From the NCBI GenBank assembly GCA_963677135.2, contig CAXXLS010000011.1, positions 42,504 through 106,503 of the forward strand: DNA of 64,000 nucleotides, read 5' to 3'. A program made the position numbers and the translations under genes. The notes below the pieces were generated by a model. That model worked only from the letters and a program-made list of their open reading frames with translations, made no database searches and was not told the origin of the DNA. The number at the start of each line of letters is the position of its first letter. Position 1 is the stretch's first letter. Shown one piece after another: positions 32,906 through 41,203 of the stretch. The stretch is from Seleniibacterium sp963677135 (GTDB lineage: Bacteria > Desulfobacterota > Desulfuromonadia > Desulfuromonadales > Geopsychrobacteraceae).

Positions 32906-34414
32906 TCAAGGTGGTGTGATGTCTGCCGTCGCGGCGGACGGCTGTCCGGAGGGAAGGGGCCAGCCCCCACCGAAGGCTTTGTAGAGAACCACCATGTCGA
33001 TGGTCAGTTTTTTCTGACTGGTCACCAGCTGCTCCTGGAGCTGGAACAGGGTGCGTTCACTCATCAGGACTTCGGACAGATCGGTCAGGCCGCTGCGATA
33101 GCGTCCGGTGGCCAGTTCGACGGCGTGCCGGGCCGTGGCGACCGCTTCCGCCAGGGCCTGGTAGGTCTGTTGTTCATGAAAGAGTTCGTAAAGGCCGCTC
33201 TCCACCTCGTTCAGGGCGTTCAGGACGACCTGCCGGTAGTTCGTCCTGGCCATCTCGTAGTGTGCTTCCTGCAGTTCTATGTTGGCCCGCATCCGTCCAT
33301 GGTTGAACAGTGCCCAGTTGATGGTCGGACCGGCGCTCCAGTAGCGACTGCCGTACTGCAGGAGATCGGCCAGGTGGATGCTCTGAAGTCCGATGACCGC
33401 CCCCAGGTCGAGCTTCGGATAAAGGTCGGCCATGGCGACCCCGATACCGGCATTGGCGGCCGCCAGGTTGCGTTCGGCCTGGCGGATGTCCGGGCGTCGT
33501 CGCAAAAGCTCGGTAGGGAGAATCGGGGGGATCAGTGGCGGCAGGGCGGGCAACGGCCCGATGCCCGACAATTCCTCCATCAGGCGGGAGGATGGTTCGC
33601 CGATGAGCAGGGCCAGGCGATGGATGGCCTGGTCGATATTGTTCTGCAAGCCAGGCAGGCGGGAACGGCTCAGTTCAAGCTGGGTCTGCGCCTGGGCGAC
33701 ATCGAGGCGGTTGCCCAGGCCGCTGTCCAAAAGACCTCTGGCCAGGGCGAGGGTCTGCTCCTGGACCCGAATATTCTCTTGGCTGGTCTGGAGCAGCAGC
33801 TGCTGACCCCGAAGTTCGAAATAGTTGCCGGCGACATCAGCCAGCAAGGCGATCTGAACACCATGCAGATTTTCGCGCACCGCAGCGAGCCTGGCGTCCG
33901 CCTGTTCGATGGCCCGGCGGGTTCCGCCGAACAGGTCAAGCTCCCAGGCGACCTCCAGGTTGAGATCGAACAGGTCCTGGGTGGTTCCTCTGGTGCTGCC
34001 GGTGATATGTTCACTCCGTCTGCTCGTGGTGTATGCACCCTCCGCCTCCAGGGCGGGCGCCGTTCTGGAGGTCATGATCCGGTATTCCGAGCGGGCCTGG
34101 CGAATGCGGAGCCGTGCTGTTTCCAGGCCTGGGTTGGCGGCCTTGGCACGCTCGATCAGGGAGGCAAGCCGGGGATCGCCGCAGATCGTCCACCACCGGG
34201 ACAGATCAGCGCCGGCGGAGGAACTGTCGAGGTCGCCGGGCCGGGTCCAGGTTCGCGGCAGGTTTGCGGAGTCCGGCGGTGAATAATCCGGTCCGACCGG
34301 AGAACAGGCGCACATGGCCGCCAGAAACATCAGCAGGGCGGCAACGGCGGACAGCCGGCGACGGCAGGGGAGGGCACGACGGCAGGTCAGTGTGAAACGA
34401 ATCGCAGGGGTCAT
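32906..34414 (-). CDS. Outer-membrane efflux factor, NodT family
   Basis: A TolC-like channel of 502 residues with a lipoprotein-type signal (LMFLAAMCACSPVGPDY; VGPDY after the Cys is the NodT hallmark). Two repeated OEP domains are rich in coiled-coil helices (LETARLRIRQARSEYR ... ALARGLLDSGLGNRLDVAQAQTQLE; VELATGRYRSGLTDLSEVLMSERTL). First gene of the three-gene efflux operon, 14 bases before the adaptor gene. The ribosome site is weak. Confidence 0.93.
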   Translation of the reverse strand: MTPAIRFTLTCRRALPCRRRLSAVAALLMFLAAMCACSPVGPDYSPPDSANLPRTWTRPGDLDSSSAGADLSRWWTICGDPRLASLIERAKAANPGLETARLRIRQARSEYRIMTSRTAPALEAEGAYTTSRRSEHITGSTRGTTQDLFDLNLEVAWELDLFGGTRRAIEQADARLAAVRENLHGVQIALLADVAGNYFELRGQQLLLQTSQENIRVQEQTLALARGLLDSGLGNRLDVAQAQTQLELSRSRLPGLQNNIDQAIHRLALLIGEPSSRLMEELSGIGPLPALPPLIPPILPTELLRRRPDIRQAERNLAAANAGIGVAMADLYPKLDLGAVIGLQSIHLADLLQYGSRYWSAGPTINWALFNHGRMRANIELQEAHYEMARTNYRQVVLNALNEVESGLYELFHEQQTYQALAEAVATARHAVELATGRYRSGLTDLSEVLMSERTLFQLQEQLVTSQKKLTIDMVVLYKAFGGGWPLPSGQPSAATADITPP

Positions 34415-34446
34415 CGTTATCCGCCAAAGGGAAAGGGTGTGGCGTG

Positions 34447-34475
34447 AGATTAGGGCAACTTGCCGTGTTTGACAA
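34447..34475 (-). promoter_or_regulatory. Sigma-70 promoter of the RND operon
   Basis: On the minus strand: -35 TTGTCA (plus 34470-34475), a 17-base spacer and -10 TAATCT (plus 34447-34452), about 33 bases before the first ATG at 34414. No regulator gene lies beside the operon. Confidence 0.6.
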
Positions 34476-34546
34476 TATCCAAATGATCCTCCACGCGCTA
34501 TTTTCGTTTCTTCTGGTATCCCTCCCCGGCGTTCTGAACGGCCGGC

Positions 34547-36388
34547 TCACTGGTAGCCGCGGGCCTGCAGGGAAAACAGGTGGGCGTACTGGCCGCCGAC
34601 CGCCATCAGCTGGTCGTGGTTGCCGTGCTCGACGATCCGGCCCTGGTCGATGACGACGATCTGGTCCGCCATGCGAACGGTCGAGAAGCGATGGGAGATG
34701 AGGATGGTCATCTTGCCCCGGCTGAGTTCCCTGAAGTGTTCGAAGATGGTCGCCTCGGCGGCGGCGTCCATGGTCGCGGTCGGTTCGTCGAGGACCAGGA
34801 TATCTGCCTCGGTGCGCATGAACGCCCGTGACAGGGCGATCTTCTGCCACTGGCCGCCGGACAGCTCGCGGCCGCCCTTGAACCACTTCCCCAGCTGGGT
34901 TTCGTATTGCTGGGGCAGCAGATCGATAAAGTCATCCGCCATCCCTTTATGGGCCGCCTGCCGCCAGGCCTCGCGGTCTTCGAAATGGTGGACATCTCCG
35001 GCCCCGATATTTTCACCGACCAGGAACTGGTAACGGCCGAAGTCCTGGAAAATGACGCCGATCCGGGCGCGCAGGGTGACGGTATCCCATTGGGCCAGGT
35101 CAAGGCCGTCGAGGAGAATGCGACCGGAACTCGGCTGGTAGAGGCGCGTGAGGAGCTTGATCAGGGTTGTTTTTCCCGAGCCGTTCTCCCCGACCAGCGC
35201 CATGCTTTCGCCCGGTTTGAGGTGCAGGCAAACATCCTTAAGAGCGGGCTGATCGCTGTCGGGGTAATGAAAACAGACGTTTTCGAAGCGGACCCCGTCC
35301 CCGGGAGCGGGACCGGCCTGCAAACTGCCTTGCAGGGGAGGGACCGGTTGCTCCAGGTACTCGTAAAGGTTGGAGAGGTAGAGGTTGTCCTCGTACATGC
35401 CGCTGATCGCCTTGAGGCTGGCCGAAACGGCGGATTGCCCCTGCTTGAACAGCAGCAGGTACATGGTCATCTGACCGAGGCTGATATCTCCCCGAATGGC
35501 GGCCAGGGCAATCCAGGCATACGCCCCGTAAAAGGCTGCGGTTCCGAGCAGGCCGAGCAGAAACCCCCAGAAGTCGCGGCGCAGGGTGAGGCGCCGGTCT
35601 TCGGCGAACAGGCGGGCGAAAATATCCCGGTAGCGACGCAGCAGCCGGCCGGCGAGATGGAACAGCTTGACTTCTTTGACGTAGTCTTCCCGGGCCAGCA
35701 CCGTTTCCAGGTACATCTGCATCCGGGTTTCCGGAGAACGGAACCGGAAGAGGCGGAACTTGTCCCCGGAAAACTTGGCCTCGGCCAGAAACTCTGGGAT
35801 TCCGCCGATGATCAGAACCAGCACCGTCAGGGGGGAGAACTGGACGAGCAGAACCGCGTAACTGAACAGGGAGATGGCATTCTGAACCAGTCCGAAGGTG
35901 CCGGTGACCAGGCTCAAGGGGCGGGTCGAGGCTTCGCGTCGGGCGCGGGTCAGCTTGTCGTAGAATTCCGAATCTTCGAACTGGCTCAGACTCAGCTGCT
36001 GGGCTTTTTCGAGGATCATCAGGTTGATTTTCTGTCCCATCAAGGCCCGCAGCAGGGCCTGGCAGGTCGATATGCCCCGCTGGCCGCCGGCAATCAGGGT
36101 GACGATGCCCGCCTCGCAGGCCACGTATATCATGACCATCCCGGTATCCACGACACCCGTCTGTCGATGGAGTTCGATGGCGGCCACCACCCCGTCGACA
36201 ATCAGTTTGCCGACCCAGGCGACGGAGGCCGGCAGGACCCCGACCAGCAGGGTCAGCAGGGCAAAGACGACAGTCAGTCTGGGGCTGGTGGACCAGACCA
36301 GTTCGAGGGCTCGCTGACTGTAACGGAAAATATCGAGGAAACGCTTGGGGGGCGGGTTGGTGTCGGTTGGCAGCGGCGGGAATTTCAC
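34547..36388 (-). CDS. ABC exporter, fused permease-ATPase
   Basis: A half-size ABC transporter of 613 residues. The membrane domain (~30-330) has about six helices; the ATPase domain (~365-610) has Walker A GENGSGKTT, Q-loop VIFQDFGRY, signature ELSGGQWQK, Walker B ILVLDEPTATMD and a switch His in LISHRFSTV. All are intact. The start is GTG 36388 after CCAGGA. It probably works as a homodimer to export a lipid, peptide or drug; the substrate is unknown. It lies before the RND operon but with its own gap of 130 bases. Confidence 0.92.
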   Translation of the reverse strand: MKFPPLPTDTNPPPKRFLDIFRYSQRALELVWSTSPRLTVVFALLTLLVGVLPASVAWVGKLIVDGVVAAIELHRQTGVVDTGMVMIYVACEAGIVTLIAGGQRGISTCQALLRALMGQKINLMILEKAQQLSLSQFEDSEFYDKLTRARREASTRPLSLVTGTFGLVQNAISLFSYAVLLVQFSPLTVLVLIIGGIPEFLAEAKFSGDKFRLFRFRSPETRMQMYLETVLAREDYVKEVKLFHLAGRLLRRYRDIFARLFAEDRRLTLRRDFWGFLLGLLGTAAFYGAYAWIALAAIRGDISLGQMTMYLLLFKQGQSAVSASLKAISGMYEDNLYLSNLYEYLEQPVPPLQGSLQAGPAPGDGVRFENVCFHYPDSDQPALKDVCLHLKPGESMALVGENGSGKTTLIKLLTRLYQPSSGRILLDGLDLAQWDTVTLRARIGVIFQDFGRYQFLVGENIGAGDVHHFEDREAWRQAAHKGMADDFIDLLPQQYETQLGKWFKGGRELSGGQWQKIALSRAFMRTEADILVLDEPTATMDAAAEATIFEHFRELSRGKMTILISHRFSTVRMADQIVVIDQGRIVEHGNHDQLMAVGGQYAHLFSLQARGYQ

Positions 36389-36478
36389 GGTTGATCCTGG
36401 AGTCCTGTTGCATGGATTGATAAGGGTTCCGGCGGCAAAGGCGGCTGAAACCTGACGGCATGTGCATGATTCGAAAGG

Positions 36479-37135
36479 TTACTGAAGGGTCATCGTGAAC
36501 ATGACCGATGTCTGCCCTCCGACGCCATCTGAGACAACGATGTCAATATCATATTGCCCTTCCTGGCCGTTCTGTCTGGTCCAGCTGATTCGCCCCGTCT
36601 GCTCATGGATGGTCATTCCCGGCGGACCGCCCGCCAAGGTAAAGGTCAGCGGATCGCCGTCGGGATCCGTCGCCACCACCTGGTAGTCAAGCCGGTTGTC
36701 GACGATACTGGGAACCTGTTCCATTGAGACGCTCGGCGAGGCGTTGGGTATGACGACCTCCTTGGTGGCAAAGGTCGGTCCGGTATCGCGGTCATCGGTC
36801 GGCGTGACCATGACGGAGATCCGGTCTCCTCTGCGGAACTGGTCGCCGGGCAGGACCGCCGTATTGTTCCCCTCGACTTCGACACCGTTTATATACCACT
36901 GGTAGCTGAATCTGATCTGATCCCCCTCGGGATCTTCGGCAACGGGTATCAGCTGCATGTCAACCCCCCTGTGAACCTGGGGATTGGCCAGCTGAATCTC
37001 GGCTATTTTCGGCGGGTGGTTTACCTGGGAGGACTCCTCTGCGGAGGATTTCTGAGCAAGGGCAGGGAGGCTGAAGGCACTGAGCACGATAACCGCGAGA
37101 GCGCAGACTTTTGCGACGAAAGACCCCATGAGCAT
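36479..37135 (-). CDS. Secreted protein with putative Ig-like domain
   Basis: A 218-residue exported protein. The signal peptide is about 25 residues (MLMGSFVAKVCALAVIVLSA, then FSLPALAQ). It has two beta-sandwich-like segments: one with AEDPEGDQIRFSYQWYINGVEV (PKD/cadherin-like) and a C-terminal putative Ig repeat, ATDPDGDPLTFTLAGGPPGM ... GQYDIDIVVSDGVGGQ. Start ATG 37135 follows GGAAAGGA; an earlier in-frame ATG at 37225 would put a charged tail before the signal. Likely periplasmic or surface binding; ligand unknown. Confidence 0.8.
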   Translation of the reverse strand: MLMGSFVAKVCALAVIVLSAFSLPALAQKSSAEESSQVNHPPKIAEIQLANPQVHRGVDMQLIPVAEDPEGDQIRFSYQWYINGVEVEGNNTAVLPGDQFRRGDRISVMVTPTDDRDTGPTFATKEVVIPNASPSVSMEQVPSIVDNRLDYQVVATDPDGDPLTFTLAGGPPGMTIHEQTGRISWTRQNGQEGQYDIDIVVSDGVGGQTSVMFTMTLQ

Positions 37136-37295
37136 GAGCGAAGAATTCCTTTCCCCTGCCGTTGACTGGCCGGCAGCTATTTCTCGTGAATTTATGTCAA
37201 ATATAGCATATCCTGCGCCGCTCATGTATCCTTAGATGGAGAATATTGATACGGTTTTACGGACCACCAGCTTGACCTTTTATGGAGTCGCAATC

Positions 37296-37733
37296 ATGTC
37301 CGACAATCTTCATATCGTTTGTCCCCAGTGCCAGGCCATCAATCGTATCGCCAAGGCAAAACTTCCCAACCGGCCGAAATGCGGCAGCTGCAAGCAGCAA
37401 CTGTTTTCAGGGACTCCCGTCGATCTGGACACTCTGAACTTCAACCGCTTCCTGCAAAAAAATGATATTCCGGTATTGGTCGATTTCTGGGCCTCCTGGT
37501 GCGGGCCCTGTAAAATGATGGCTCCGGCGTTTGCCGAAGCCGCAGGGACGCTTGAACCGCGGATCCGGCTGGCCAAACTTGACACCGAGAGGGAGTCGAT
37601 TATCGCCGGACGTTATAACGTGCGATCGATCCCGACCATCGTCCTGTTTCAAAAAGGGGTGGAAATCGCGCGGAAGACCGGTGCCATGCCGGCGGCCGCC
37701 ATCGTTCAGTGGGTTCAGCAGCAGTTGGGCTAG
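37296..37733 (+). CDS. trxC: Thioredoxin 2 with zinc ribbon
   Basis: A thioredoxin of 145 residues with an N-terminal zinc ribbon (VCPQCQAINR ... PKCGSCKQQL, four Cys) and a standard thioredoxin domain with WCGPCKMMAP and the cis-Pro in SIPTIVLFQKG. This is the TrxC layout, often induced by oxidative stress. GGAG precedes ATG 37296. It is 71 bases upstream of RNase R. Confidence 0.94.
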   Translation: MSDNLHIVCPQCQAINRIAKAKLPNRPKCGSCKQQLFSGTPVDLDTLNFNRFLQKNDIPVLVDFWASWCGPCKMMAPAFAEAAGTLEPRIRLAKLDTERESIIAGRYNVRSIPTIVLFQKGVEIARKTGAMPAAAIVQWVQQQLG

Positions 37734-37804
37734 GGCCGTTTTGCCGCAGCTCGCACCGCTGCCATTTATTCTGCATCGTCGACCAGGAAAGAAGTCCAGC
37801 AACC

Positions 37805-39898
37805 ATGCATCCGCTTGAGCAAAGAATTATCGTCCTGCTGAATCAGCGCCGCCAGCGGGCCCTGACCCGCAGGGAAATTGCTGATCGCCTTGATCTCCAC
37901 GGGGGGGAGCGCAAAATCCTCACCAAGATCATCGACCAGCTGGTCAAGAACCATCAGCTGGAGGAGCGCCGGGGGCATTATCGGCTCAAGCCGCAGCTAC
38001 GAACCCTGGAGGGGACCTTGTCCCTGGCTGACCGGGGGTTTGGCTTTCTGCGTCCGGATGATCCCAACCGGGAGGACCTGTTTATTCCGGCCCGCCATAT
38101 CGGCGGAGCCATGGACGGTGACCGGGTGGTGGCCCAATGCCGGGTCTCCGCCCATGATCGCCGCCCCTACGGGCAGGTCCTGCGGATTCTCGAACGGGCC
38201 CATCAAACCCTGCTGGGCACCTGTCAGAGACGCTCCGGGCAGGGGGTGGTCTGGCCCCTGGAGCAGCGCTTGCGCGGGCCGATCATTGTCGGCAGAGCGA
38301 AGGACGTCGCGCCGGGAACGGTCGTCAAGGTCAGAATCGTCAAATACGCCAGCGGGGATCTCCCGGCCCAGGGGGAGATCGTTGAAACCCTGGGATTCGC
38401 CGACGATCCTCAGGTTGATATCGAAACGGTCATCCGCTCCCATCATCTGCCCCGTGAATTTTCTCCCGAAGCGGAGCGGCAGGCTCGCGACGTACCGCAG
38501 CAGATTTCGGACGGGGCTCTGGAAGGGCGCGCCGACTTGCGGAACCTGTCCCTGGTGACCATCGATGGTGAAACAGCCCGGGATTTTGACGATGCCGTCG
38601 CGGTACGCAGGGAGCATGACGGTCTCTACCGGCTGTGGGTGTGTATTGCCGATGTCGCCCACTATGTCACGCCGGGCAGTCCCATCGATCTGGACGCTCA
38701 GCAGCGCGGTACCAGTGTTTATTTTCCCGGTTATTGCCTGCCGATGCTGCCCGAAGAACTCAGCAACGGGATCTGTTCCTTGAATCCCGGGGAACATCGC
38801 CTGGTGATGACGGCGGAGATGCTTATCGACGGTCGGGGAACGACGGTGCAGGCCCGTTTCTATCCGGCAGTGATGTGCAGCAGGGCCCGGTTGACCTACA
38901 CGGAAGTGGCCGCCTGTCTGGACCATCCTGAGGGGAGCGAGCTGGCGGGGGAACTGCGACAGCAGCTGCAGGATATGGCGGAACTGGCCGGGGTGCTCAC
39001 AAAAATGCGTCTGGCCAGGGGGAGTCTTGATCTCGACGTTCCCGAGGTCGAGATCCTGCTCGGAGACGACGGCCGGCCGGTCGATCTGGCGCGGGTGGAG
39101 CGTAACCAGGCCCATCGGCTCATCGAGGAGTTCATGCTGGCCGCCAACGAGGCCGTCGCCGGATTCTTGCGTGACCAGGACTGGCCATTGCTCTACCGTA
39201 TTCACGAAAAGCCTGATCTGGCAAAACTTCACGAATTGCAACAGCTGGCCGCCGAGTGCGGTGTCGGCCTGGTCCTCGGAAAAAATCTGCACCAGGCGCT
39301 CCAGGACCTGCTTAACGACGTTGCCGAGCGACCCGAAGGTCGGCTGATTAATCAGCAACTGTTGCGCAGTCTTCAGCAGGCATGCTATTCAGCGGACAAT
39401 CAGGGGCATTTCGGGTTGGCCGCGGACTGTTACTGTCACTTTACCTCGCCGATCAGGCGCTATCCCGACCTGGTCGTGCACCGGGTGCTCAAACACGCCC
39501 TGTCCGGTTCTCAAAAATCGGAATCCTACCGCTACCAGGAACTCAAGACCCTGGGGCAGGAGTGCTCCGACCACGAGCGCCGTGCGGTCCAGGCCGAACG
39601 GGATCTGACCAATCTGCGCTGCTGCCAGATCATGGCCGGCCGCATCGGGCAGCTGTTTTACGGGACCATTTCATCGGTCACCGAATTCGGTTTCTTCGTG
39701 GAACTTGACGACACTCTGATCGACGGACTGGTTCATATCCGCAGCCTGCAGGGCGACTATTACCACTACGATCCCCTCACTCATGTTCTGCGAGGAGAAC
39801 GCCGGCGGCGGGAGTTCCGGGTCGGGATGAGGGTCGAAGTGGTGGTGCGCAAGGTCGAACCCTGGCGCAGGAGAATCGACTTTGAGTTGCTCGACTGA
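37805..39898 (+). CDS. rnr: Ribonuclease R
   Basis: A 3'-5' exoribonuclease of 697 residues. The order is an N-terminal winged helix (LTRREIADRLDLHGGERKIL), cold-shock domains (RGFGFLRPDDPNREDLFIP), the RNB catalytic domain with IDGETARDFDDAVAV (metal-binding Asp cluster) and YCHFTSPIRRYPDLVVHR, and a C-terminal S1 domain (GTISSVTEFGFFVELDDTLIDGLVHI). Compared with enterobacterial RNase R it is shorter and lacks the basic tail. ATG 37805; a longer reading to 37709 lacks a ribosome site. Confidence 0.95.
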   Translation: MHPLEQRIIVLLNQRRQRALTRREIADRLDLHGGERKILTKIIDQLVKNHQLEERRGHYRLKPQLRTLEGTLSLADRGFGFLRPDDPNREDLFIPARHIGGAMDGDRVVAQCRVSAHDRRPYGQVLRILERAHQTLLGTCQRRSGQGVVWPLEQRLRGPIIVGRAKDVAPGTVVKVRIVKYASGDLPAQGEIVETLGFADDPQVDIETVIRSHHLPREFSPEAERQARDVPQQISDGALEGRADLRNLSLVTIDGETARDFDDAVAVRREHDGLYRLWVCIADVAHYVTPGSPIDLDAQQRGTSVYFPGYCLPMLPEELSNGICSLNPGEHRLVMTAEMLIDGRGTTVQARFYPAVMCSRARLTYTEVAACLDHPEGSELAGELRQQLQDMAELAGVLTKMRLARGSLDLDVPEVEILLGDDGRPVDLARVERNQAHRLIEEFMLAANEAVAGFLRDQDWPLLYRIHEKPDLAKLHELQQLAAECGVGLVLGKNLHQALQDLLNDVAERPEGRLINQQLLRSLQQACYSADNQGHFGLAADCYCHFTSPIRRYPDLVVHRVLKHALSGSQKSESYRYQELKTLGQECSDHERRAVQAERDLTNLRCCQIMAGRIGQLFYGTISSVTEFGFFVELDDTLIDGLVHIRSLQGDYYHYDPLTHVLRGERRRREFRVGMRVEVVVRKVEPWRRRIDFELLD

Positions 39899-39940
39899 AA
39901 CAGGCGCCGCGGCGGACCGATGCTCCGGTCTGCCCAGCAG

Positions 39941-40600
39941 TCAGCCTCGGGGAATAACGTAATAATAGACAGCGAAGAAATGGAGGCAGCTCCCGCCCAG
40001 CACAAACAGGTGCCAGATGGCATGCCCGTAAGGCAGTTTTTTCCAGGCATAGAAGATCACCCCGACTGAATAGGTCAGCCCGCCAAGCAGAACCAGCAGA
40101 AACCCCGAGAGCTCTAGGGCCGCCAGCATCGGCTTGATAGCGACCACGGCGACCCAGCCCATCCCCAGATAGAGACTGATCGAGAGCGCTTTCTGCTGAC
40201 CCAGGGGGGTCAGTTTCAAGATGATTCCGACCAGCGCCAGGCCCCAGACGGTGCCGAACAATGACCAGCCCCAGACCCCCTTCAGAGAGACCAGGACAAA
40301 AGGGGTGTAGGTTCCGGCGATGAGCAGGAAAATTGCGGAATGGTCTATGGTTTTCAGAATCTTCTTGATCCTGTTGACGGTAATGCTGTGATAGAGGGTC
40401 GAAGCCAGGTAGAGCAGGATCAGGGTCGCGCCGAAAATACTGCAGGTGACGACATGGCGCGAAGATCCGTTCGCTCCCGAAGCAATAATCATCGAAACAA
40501 GGCCGGTCACGGCCAGAAGCACGCCGATCCCGTGGGTGACACTGTTGGCGATCTCCTCGCCGAGACTGTAGCCGGTCACTTCATCGCGTTTCAGGTTCAT
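39941..40600 (-). CDS. trhA: Hemolysin III family membrane protein (PAQR-like)
   Basis: A 219-residue protein with seven predicted membrane helices. It carries the conserved motifs EEIANSVTHGIGVLLA, LYLASTLYHS, KILKTIDHSAIFLLIAGTYTPF and GHAIWHLFVLGGSCLHFFAVYYYV, whose His and Asp residues form a metal site in the family. AAAGGA precedes ATG 40600. Despite the name, bacterial members mostly affect membrane lipid or fluidity homeostasis. It converges with rnr. Confidence 0.93.
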   Translation of the reverse strand: MNLKRDEVTGYSLGEEIANSVTHGIGVLLAVTGLVSMIIASGANGSSRHVVTCSIFGATLILLYLASTLYHSITVNRIKKILKTIDHSAIFLLIAGTYTPFVLVSLKGVWGWSLFGTVWGLALVGIILKLTPLGQQKALSISLYLGMGWVAVVAIKPMLAALELSGFLLVLLGGLTYSVGVIFYAWKKLPYGHAIWHLFVLGGSCLHFFAVYYYVIPRG

Positions 40601-40848
40601 CCGGCTTTCCTTTCTGTTGCTGGTTGCGGATCTTGTGGTTCGTAAAGCTTTTCATGCCGGCCCCGGTTTTCTCAGGACCGTTCATTAAAACTTTAGCACG
40701 GCCGGCAAGCGGAAGAATGACCGGACCGATGGTTTTACCAAAGTATTACGATAACCAGAGGGGGAATTTCTAAGTGCCTGGAAATAAGATGGAAAACTGA
40801 TTGTTGAGGGAGTGGAGTAAATCTGACAAAAAAAGTTATATATTTTTG

Positions 40849-40877
40849 TTGACAAAGATGACCCGATTAGTTATAAA
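40849..40877 (+). promoter_or_regulatory. Near-perfect sigma-70 promoter
   Basis: -35 TTGACA (40849-40854), exactly 17 bases, -10 TATAAA (40872-40877). It sits in an A/T-rich stretch and points to a unit that ends in a terminator about 110 bases on. Confidence 0.85.
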
Positions 40878-40883
40878 TTAACC

Positions 40884-40997
40884 ATCGACGCTTTGTTGTG
40901 GCAGGCGGAGCGGCGATAGCCAAAGTAGATATCTTTCGAGAAACCTCTCAAAACATGTTGCCCCGTAGTCCCCCTCCTGGCTACGGGGCTTTTTTTT
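40884..40997 (+). ncRNA. Candidate small RNA, about 115 nt
   Basis: Second stand-alone RNA unit: strong promoter directly upstream, a short structured body (CTTTG 40891-40895 with CAAAG 40921-40925, inner GGC-GATA-GCC, a GAG-AAAC-CTC hairpin at 40938-40947) and an intrinsic terminator with eight T. It contains no credible reading frame with a ribosome site. It lies between trhA (minus) and the ABC-F gene, whose own start is 200 bases beyond the terminator. It could also be a leader with terminator for the ABC-F gene. No known family is recognised. Confidence 0.65.
40960..40997 (+). terminator. Intrinsic terminator of the second candidate RNA
   Basis: Nine-base perfect stem (40960-40968 with 40981-40989) followed by eight T. 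Between here and 41203 no further gene is seen. Confidence 0.9.
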
Positions 40998-41203
40998 GCT
41001 TTTTTTCGTCTTCCTGGAGATCCTCACCTGTTATTGGCGGGCACCTTTTTGCTGGTTCTGGTGTGCCGGCAGCCGACGGGTCCGGCCGGTTTTTCCGTCG
41101 AGCAGGCGGTTCCCCTCTCAAAGGGCAAAGGGGCGCGCAGTTTTTTAACTTGCCTCAGGATCGCTGCCATGATAACTGGTCAGCGCTTTGAAAAGGAGTG
41201 ACG

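Noticed and set aside
34907..36394. Plus-strand open frame of 495 codons
   Set aside because: Antisense to the ABC exporter with all its ATPase motifs.
40884..40997. Known riboswitch (GEMM, fluoride, S-box) or SRP RNA at the second RNA unit
   Set aside because: Compared core motifs by eye; none of the conserved blocks are present in order.
40898..41191. 97-codon plus-strand frame
   Set aside because: Crosses the T8 terminator and has no ribosome site; the region fits an RNA gene better.
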